Source of the DNA: Benincasa hispida | Taxonomy: Eukaryota > Streptophyta > Magnoliopsida > Cucurbitales > Cucurbitaceae | DNA: 64,000 nucleotides | Direction of reading: 5' to 3' | NCBI RefSeq assembly: GCF_009727055.1 | Contig: NC_052350.1 | Location: 36,018,340-36,082,339, forward strand | Shown here: piece by piece, positions 57,460 to 64,000 of the stretch | Position numbering within the stretch: position 1 is the first letter of the stretch | How the letters are laid out: every line of letters starts with the position of its first letter | Notes under the pieces: model-generated | Told to the model about the DNA's origin: nothing | What the model saw: only the letters and a program-made list of their open reading frames with translations | Databases searched by the model: none | Translations under genes and position numbers: made by a program

Positions 57460-58863
57460 ATGTCAATGCTTGATGTTTCGTTAGTTACGTTTTCTAATTT
57501 GACCGATTTCATACGATGGAAAGAATCTATTAAAACATATTTCGTGGTAAACGACCTCGAGTTTGTCATAATTGAGAAGTGTCCTCAAGTCCCAATCCCT
57601 GATGCATCACGAATTGTTCGTAATGCATATGAGGTATGGATGAAGGCTAATTCGATGGCTCAACTTCACATTTTGGCTAGTATACCTAATGCATTGGCCA
57701 AAAGGGTTGAGAACATGGTCATTGCACGAGAGATCATGGACTCGTTGCAAGAATTGTTTAAATGTAAGTTCTTACATTTTGAGCAAAATGAGATTGATGA
57801 TAAAGAAACCAGTAGTATCAGTTCCCAAGATAATCTCCAGTCCTTCTTGAATGTCAAGGAACTAAAAGAAAAAGCAATTATTGCTGACTCAGATGAAGTT
57901 CATCGACAAGAATTGTTCTCTGAAATGGAACTTGGAGCTTATATAAGTTTTGATACTAATCCCACTATTCTCCAGAAGAGGAAGAAGTCTAAAGACGATA
58001 AATGTGATTTATTTGTCTTGAAGACGTGTTTGGTAGAGAATGATGATTCTACCTGGATACTTGATTCAGGTGCTACTAACCACATATGTTCTTCCCATCA
58101 AGGATTTAGTTCCTGGAAAAAGTTAGAAGCTGGAGAGTTAACTCTTAGAGTCAGAACTAGTGAGGCCATTTCAGTTGTTGCTGTAGGCAGAATTAAGTTA
58201 TTTTTGGACAAGAAACATTATCTGCTATTGGATAATATTTATGTAGTTCCTCATATCAAGAGGAACTTAATTTCAGTTTCTTGTCTGATTGAACAAAAAT
58301 ATTTTATCTCCTTTTCTAAGAATAAAGTGTTTGTTTTTAATAATGGTATGGAGACTAGTTTTGGTTCAATGGGAAATAACTTGTATGTACTAAGACCGTT
58401 AGTCATAAAAGCCTTGCTTAATACTGAAATATTCAAAACAGCAACAACTGTAAAAAGACCAAGGGTTTCTCCTAAGAAAAACGCCGATCTTTGGCATCTA
58501 CAGTTAGGTCACATCAATCTCAATAAGATTGAGAAGTTGGTGAAATGTGGACTTCTAAGTGGCTTAGAAGAAAACCCTTTGCCGGTATGTGAATCTTGCC
58601 TTGAAGACAAAATGACCAAACGACCTTTTACTAGAAAAGGTTATAGAGCCAATGAGACCTTGGAGCTTATACATTCAAACCTCTGTGGTCCAATGAGTGT
58701 AAGAGTACAAGATGGGTATGAATATTTCATCTCTTTCATGGATGATTATTCAAGATATAGGTATCTATACCTAATGCGACATAAGTCCAACGCTCTTGAA
58801 AAGTTCAAGGAGTATAAGACTAAAGTTGAAAACTTGTTAGGTAAGAAAATAAAAACACTATGA
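57460..58863 (+). pseudogene. CopD gag-protease-integrase N-terminal frame
   Basis: I choose ATG 57460 as start because family gag begins just here. Gag (residues 1-~110) has FIRWKESIKTYFVVNDL and ANSMAQLHILASIPNALAK, but its C-terminal half with the zinc knuckle is missing. Protease DSGATNHIC is at residue ~202, gag-pre-integrase LWHLQLGHINLNKIEKL at ~345, an intact CX2C (CESC) and a catalytic region where HSNLCGP has Asn for the first catalytic Asp. TGA at 58861-58863 replaces the Arg before SDHGGEY (CGA to TGA). Confidence 0.9.
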
Positions 58864-59772
58864 TCTGATCATGGTGGAGAGTATATGGACTTAGAATTCC
58901 AGTACTATATGATAGAACATGGAATCACGTCCCAACTCTCAACCCTAGGTATACCTCAGCAGAATGGTGTATCAGAAAAGAGAAACATACCCTGTTGGAC
59001 ATGGTTAGGTCTATGATGAGTTATGCTCATTTTCCAGACTCGTTTTGGGGATACGCAGTAGAGACTACAGTTTACATTTTTAAATAATGTTCCTCAAAGA
59101 GTGTTTCTGAAATGCCTTTTGAGTTATAGAGAGGTCACAAAGGTAGTTTACACCACTTCAGGATTTGGGGATGTCCAGCCCACGTGCTTGTGGCTAACCC
59201 TAAAAAGTTGGAACCTCATTCGAAAGTATGCCTGTTTGTAGGTTACCCCAAAGAAACGAGGGGTGGATTCTTCTATGATCTAAGTGAGAATAAAGTGTTT
59301 GTATTGACAAACGCTGTCTTCTTAGAAGAAGACCACATAAGGGATCATAAGCCACGAAGTAAGCTTGTTTTAAATGAGATTTCTAATGAGATTGTTGAGA
59401 CTTTAACATGAGTTGTTGAACAAGCTGATAGATTAACAAGATTTTTTTATGTCAGTTCATCTAATCAACCATCTCAAGAGTTGAGACTTTAACATGAGTT
59501 GTTGAACAAGCTGATAGATTAACAAGATTTTTTTATGTCAGTTCATCTAATCAACCATCTCAAGAGTTGAGACTGCCTCGACGTAGTGGAAGGGTTGTGA
59601 ACCCACCTGAATGCTACATAAGTTTAACAGAAGCCCAAAACATTATATCTGATGATGGGGTTGAGGATCTGTTGTCTTATAAACAAGCAATGGAAATGTT
59701 GACAAAGATGAGTGGATTAAACCCATGAATCAAGAAATGGAGTCTATGTACTTTAATTCTTTCTAGGAACTT
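58864..59772 (+). pseudogene. CopD integrase C-part and linker to RT
   Basis: SDHGGEYMDLEFQYYMIEHGIT, IPQQNGVSEKR, then a 1-base shift at about 58988, MVRSMMSYAHFPDSFWGYAVETTVYIF, a further shift, RIWGCPAHVLVANPKKLEP, VGYPKETRGGFFYD, and ENKVFVLTNAVFLEEDH. An 86-bp exact tandem duplication at 59394-59565 shifts the frame again. The rest reads LPRRSGRVVNPPECY up to the RT frame. The integrase core would insert cDNA into the genome; it is broken here. Confidence 0.88.
59394..59565 (+). repeat. exact 86-bp tandem duplication in CopD pol
   Basis: GTTGAGACTTTAACATGAG begins at 59394 and 59480; the copies are identical and a third start (GTTGAGACT) is at 59566. 86 is not a multiple of three. Identity suggests a recent event or an assembly duplicate. 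Confidence 0.9.
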
Positions 59773-61206
59773 ATGGATCAGCCTGATGGGGTAAAACCTA
59801 TAGGTTGTAAGTGGATCTACAAGAGGAAAAGAGTTGTAGATGGAAAGGTGCAAACTTTTAAGGCTAGACTTGTGGCAAAGGGTTATACCCACGTCGAAGG
59901 AGTGGATTATGAAGAAACTTTTTCACCTGGAGCTACATTTTATAATTATGAGATATGGCAAATAGACGTCAAGACTACCTTTTTGAATGGTAATCTTGAG
60001 GAGACCATCTACATGGCTCAACAAGAAGGGTTCATTGATCCAGATCAAGAGCAAAAGGTTTGCAAGCTTAATAGGTCCATTTATGGACTCAAACAAGCAT
60101 CTAGATTTTGGAACATTAGATTTGATAGTGTGATCAAACCATATGGCTTTGATCAGAATGTTAATGAGCCTTGTGTTTACAAGAAAATCATCAACAGCTC
60201 AGTAGCTTTCTTTGTTTTGTATGTAGATGATATCCTACTCATTGGGAATGATGTAGGTTTTCTGACTAACATTAAGAAATGGCTAGCCACTCAATTCCAA
60301 ATGAAAGATTTGGGAGTGGCACAATTTTTTCTAGGGATCCAAATCATAAGGGATCGTAAGAACAATAGGTTGGCCTTGTCTCAGGCATCATACATTGACA
60401 AGATGTTGATCAGGTACTCGATGCAAAATTCCAAAGAGGGTTTATTACCTTTCAGGCATGGAATTGTTTTGTCTAAGGAACAGTATCCTAAGACACATCA
60501 AGAGGTTGAGGAAATGAGACAGATTTCCTATACATCGGCTATTGGTAGCCTCATGTATGCAATGTTATATACTAGACCTGGCATTTGCTATGCAGTAGGG
60601 ATTGTCAGTCGATATCAGTCCAATCCAGGATTAGATCGTTGGATGGTGGTCAAAACAATCCTCATGTATCTTCGAAGAACAAGGGACTATATGCTCGTGT
60701 ATAGAGATAAGGATTTGATCCTTACATTATACACAGACTCTGACTTTCAGACTGATAGAGATTCTCGGAAATCGACATTAGGGTCAGTATTCACTCTAAA
60801 TGGAGGAGCTATAGTTTGGTGAATCATCATGCAGGGATGCATTGCGAACTCCACTATGGAAGCCAAATATGTAGCTACTTGTGAAGCTGCTAAGGAGGCT
60901 GTTTGGCTTAGGAAATTCCTTACTGATTTGGAAGTTGTTCTAAATATGTCTTTACCGATCACACTTTATTGTGATAACAACGGGGCTGTAGTAAATTCTA
61001 AGGAACATCGGAGTCACTGAAGAGGCAAGCATATAAAACAAAAATATCATTTGATCTGGGAGATTGTGCATCACGGTGATGTGATTGTCACGAAGATCGT
61101 GTCAGAACACAATGTTGCTAATCCGTTTACAAAAGCTCTCACGGCTAAAGTGTTTAAGAGTCATATGGAAAGTCTGGGTCTACGGGATATGTGGCACCTT
61201 ATTTAA
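59773..61206 (+). pseudogene. CopD reverse transcriptase and RNase H
   Basis: Open frame 59773-60822: GCKWIYKRKRVVDGKVQTFK, LVAKGYTHVEGVDYEETFSP, WQIDVKTTFLNGNLEETIYM, SIYGLKQASRFWNIRFD, LYVDDILLIGND (YVDD at 60220-60231), TQFQMKDLG, YIDKMLIRYSMQNS, then RNase H DSDFQTDRDSRKSTLGSVF. A 12-residue in-frame gap follows FSPGA when compared with CopF. TGA at 60820-60822, then 60829-61020 CIANSTMEAKYVATCEAAKEA, FLTDLEVV, ITLYCDNNGAVV, a stop at 61018 and the FTKAL-like end to about 61206. Confidence 0.92.
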
Positions 61207-61303
61207 GGCAAGTGGGAGATATTACTGGGGTATAGAGTATGCCCTAGTTTATTGTATTTTGTACTGTTTTTTATTGTACATTAGTCTTTCGAGGCTTTAG
61301 GAC

Positions 61304-63389
61304 AAGTGGGAGATTGTTGGGATTGGTGTCCTAATTCTTCTGATAGTCTCATAGTTTGTAAACACTCTGTAAACATATTGTTATTAATAAAATAAGTGAT
61401 ATTTTATAAGCGTTTACTCAATCCAATAAACTAAGATCCGATGTTATTTTATGTAACTTAAGCATGCATGTGGAGACATTCAAGTGGATCATGTCTTAAG
61501 TAATAACCTAAATGGTCTGTAGTATTAGGATAAATGAGGGGTACCTTATCCTGGTGATACTATGGATACGGCTCGCTTTGTAGATGTTACAAGTGTTGTA
61601 AAATGCTACAAATGGTCTAATCCTAACCATTCATGTGGAGACATGCGAGTGGAGGTATCCTATACAAAGAGTTTGTATAAGACTGGACCACGAAATGATT
61701 AGTCTCTTTATATAATGCCGTAAAATTTTTTAGACTTACATTTCACTAAAATAACCATAGGTGACATAACCTTAATCCTGAGTGAGTTGGGAACTTCTGC
61801 CTATGAAGGCGGTCCTTGGATTTGCATGGGTGAGAGTGGCCAGATTGCCAACTCAACAAGCCTACCATTTTAGGGATTCGTCTGATTGGGGAGCTGGAAA
61901 CTCAGCTACACAATACGAAATTCACTCCTTCCCCAAAGCAGGGGTAAGTAGACAAATTACTCCCTTAAGGGCTGATTTCGGGTCTTGAACATAGTGGTCA
62001 CACCCTTTCTTGGGAAGAGAGGACTCAGTCATAATAGGACTATGACTTATTATTCATTAAAGGAATCAATGGTACTTAAGGAATTAGATGTAACTACAGA
62101 GGCAAAACGGTAAATTGGTCTGGTTTTACTTACGAGCAATTTGTGAAGGGTCATCACACTGTGATTGGTTGTATGGACACAGAAATATATATGTAGTGCG
62201 AAAAGTGCAGTTGTCGATTTTTAGTAGAGTGACCAACAGTTAACGGATGGTGGATCTCGTGATTAAAGAGTTTAGTCAATTTTTCACATACCGTTGAAGC
62301 TTCAAGCTACAGGTTTATAAGGTCCCTTGGTAGCTCAATGGGTTCAAGTTGAGAATCAGATTTTGGGTTAGTTTGAAGTGTTCAAATTAACAAGAGGAAA
62401 TTTGATTATATATGATATAATTAAATTGATTCAATTATATGTGATATAATTGGTATGATGTATTTGATACATTATCATTGGAGGAATTAATAATATAAAT
62501 ATGATTTATATTAAATACCATAACATAGAAAAAGAACTATAATTTATATATTTCATATGATGAAATATTAAAACTATAGGTTATAAATATAATATGATAA
62601 GCTGGTTATTATATTTATTTATAATATATTAATTATGTGATAATTAATTAATCTTTTTCTTTAATAAATGACTTGAGTGGGAGGTTATGCACAATTATGA
62701 TAACTGTGAGATAAAAAGGAAAATGTTTTTCAAAATCAGTAGATGATTCATTGAATCGATCTCACTCAAAGAAAGATTATCGAGTAAAAGAGTTTTACTA
62801 AACGATAGCATCTCACAGACTAAACGATCAAGTATCAAGTTTACTATACGATAGTTACTCATTACTACATGATCGAGTAGCAACTCTATATGATAGGCTT
62901 CTTCTTCTACACGATCGAGTATCAAGTCTATACGATAGACTTCCTTCCTCTGTCTCATACTCGATCGTCTACTCGATCGTTTACTTCCTCCATTTCTCTA
63001 TCCAAAGTCACACAAAGCCCACAACTCTTGGATTCTCACACCGAGAATATCAAGGTATCTCTTGTAGTAGTGTTCTTGTTCCATTTAAGGGTTGAGAAGT
63101 TGAACTCGATTATGATTGAGGTTTATCCAGTTGTTCGTGGAGATCGGGTTCTGATCGTTGCATTCGAGTTCATGCTGTTGAACGAGTTGCTGAACAATCG
63201 AGGGATACTTGAAGAAAGGGTTCAAAGGTTTGCATACTCTATCCATTGTTTGTTCAATTCAAAAAGCATGTTGTAATTTATTCATTATGCATAATCCGTT
63301 CTTTTAGACTGTAATTGTTTTTGTTCTTTCTCAATGGAGTTTGGAATGATCCGCTTCTACTCATTGGTTCTCTATTTAGAGTTCCTTCA
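61304..63389 (+). mobile_element. CopD polypurine tract and 3' LTR
   Basis: ACAAGTGGGAGAT lies directly before the LTR TGTTGGGATTGGTGTCC (61316-63389, 2,074 bp, end CCTTCA) and the TSD. An earlier AAGTGGGAGATA at 61210 is a second purine tract. A TCGAGTA/TACTCGA cluster is at 62755-62990 and donor-like TTCAAAG|GTTTGC is at 63227/63228. The frames 62695-62958 and 62890-63276 are inside the LTR. Confidence 0.9.
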
Positions 63390-63486
63390 CACTCTCTAAT
63401 GGGACATGCATAAGCTCTACTTTCCATGGGATTGCTAACTAGTGAATAATTGAAGCCATTCTTTCGTAGATTAGGTGTACCCACAA

Positions 63487-63850
63487 ACCTCTGGTGAATC
63501 CCAAAGTCAACACAAACCTCTAATGAAATCCCAAAGGAGATCGCCACCTTTGGTGAATCCCAAAGGAAACACGAAACTCTGGTGAATCCTGAAAGAAACA
63601 CAAAACCTCTGGTAAAATCCCGAAGGAGGTCACCATCTCTAGTGAATCCCGAAGGAAACATAAACATCTAGTGAATTCCGAAGGGAGCACAAAACCTCTG
63701 GTGAATCCCAAAGGAAACACGAAACCTCTGGTAAAATTTAAAGGAGATCACCACCTCTGATGAATCCAAAAGGAAACATAAACTTCTGGTGAATCGTGAA
63801 GGAAACACAAACCTCTGGTAAAATCTCAGAGGAGATCACCACCTCTGGTG
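63487..63850 (+). repeat. 29-30 bp minisatellite with higher-order pattern
   Basis: Twelve and a half units of about CCTCTGGTGAATCCCAAAGG + AAACACAAA. Units 2, 5, 9 and 12 are a variant ending GGAG(A/G)TC(A/G)CCA; three of them (5, 9, 12) begin CTCTGGTAAAATC, so a three- to four-unit super-repeat is visible. The minus-strand frames at 63278-63720 (FPSGFTR repeats) are a by-product of the period. Confidence 0.88.
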
Positions 63851-64000
63851 GGTGTCTAATTACGGGTAGGGATAACTACTACTATCATAAACATAACATA
63901 CATCATAAAACATAGTTCCACAATATGCAAATACGTATCATCAAGCTCAATGTTCATCTAGCAAATCATAATAACAAATTAACTTAGTTCATGCTAGCAC
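63851..64000. other. flanking DNA at window end
   Basis: Non-coding AT-rich sequence after the minisatellite (GGGTAGGGATAACTACTAC, then CATAAACATAACATACATCAT). Nothing recognised. Confidence 0.4.

Larger units (their letters stand above)
54179..63389 (+). mobile_element. CopD, Ty1/copia element with perfect TSD
   Basis: A 9.2-kb copia element flanked by CACTC at 54174-54178 and 63390-63394. 5' LTR part, leader, gag-protease-integrase frame, RT-RNase H frame, polypurine tract and full 3' LTR are in order. The outside sequence reads on smoothly. The 5' LTR matches the 3' LTR only for its first ~920 bp; its 3' half and the PBS are gone. Several lesions stop the polyprotein. Confidence 0.92.

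Noticed and set aside
62890..63276. 128-codon plus frame as a host gene
   Set aside because: It lies fully within the CopD 3' LTR, crosses the TCGAGTA cluster and has no protein features.
63278..63720. Minus-strand FPSGFTR repeat frames
   Set aside because: By-product of the minisatellite; no start context or conserved domain.
63487..63850. CRISPR-like array
   Set aside because: Units are contiguous 29-30 bp repeats without unique spacers, in plant nuclear DNA.

Overview
This window looks like a gene-free, retrotransposon-packed stretch of plant nuclear DNA, most likely from a eudicot. Every coding stretch I can recognise is a fragment of a Ty1/copia or Ty3/gypsy LTR retrotransposon. The base composition is AT-rich, assembly Ns occur at 15674 and 18596-18610, and I found no host gene, tRNA, rRNA or CRISPR array. 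The LTR families feel familiar from cucurbits, but that is recollection and not something shown by the sequence.

The layout is a set of nested insertions, many proven by 5-bp target-site duplications (TSDs). (1) 1-7230: a minus-strand Athila-like gypsy element (GypH; RT start, protease, gag, PBS, 5' LTR) sits inside a rearranged copia remnant (CopT); its gag is split by solo LTR sQ (TSD GAAGG). (2) 7231-11385: a non-genic AT-rich tract, then a degraded gypsy-type element (CopR/GypR) with LTR, PBS and a repeat-bearing gag remnant. (3) 11386-17830: solo LTR sC1 contains solo LTR sC2, which contains gypsy solo LTR sG and copia solo LTR sC3. (4) 17831-22746: inverted LTR fragment V, copia fragment CopE with its 3' LTR, and minus copia fragment CopP. 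(5) 22747-52355: minus-strand copia CopF holds gypsy GypA, which holds solo LTR sJ, copia CopS and gypsy GypB; GypB holds solo LTR sK, which holds copia LTR sC5. This nest is five levels deep. The 5' LTR of CopF is itself split by sL, and sL by sN. (6) 52356-54178 and 63390-64000: non-element flanking DNA with a possible MITE and a 29-30 bp minisatellite. (7) 54179-63389: copia element CopD, bounded by a perfect CACTC TSD, with gag-protease-integrase-RT-RNase H reading frames broken by several lesions.

None of the elements looks able to move. Reading frames carry premature stops (often explained by C-to-T change), frameshifts, lost catalytic or zinc-binding residues, and large deletions. GypB kept both LTRs, PBS, gag and protease but has no recognisable RT or integrase, so it must have depended on other elements.

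The most interesting signals are not genes. Several gypsy LTR families begin with a short hairpin, and two families show compensatory changes in a 10-bp stem capped by GAAA. All copia LTRs of the TGTTGG type carry a splice-donor-like site at a fixed distance from their 3' end, and CopD has an acceptor-like site just before gag. Clusters of a TCGAGTA motif occur in unrelated LTRs. These are hypotheses read by eye; I ran no search, alignment or folding program.
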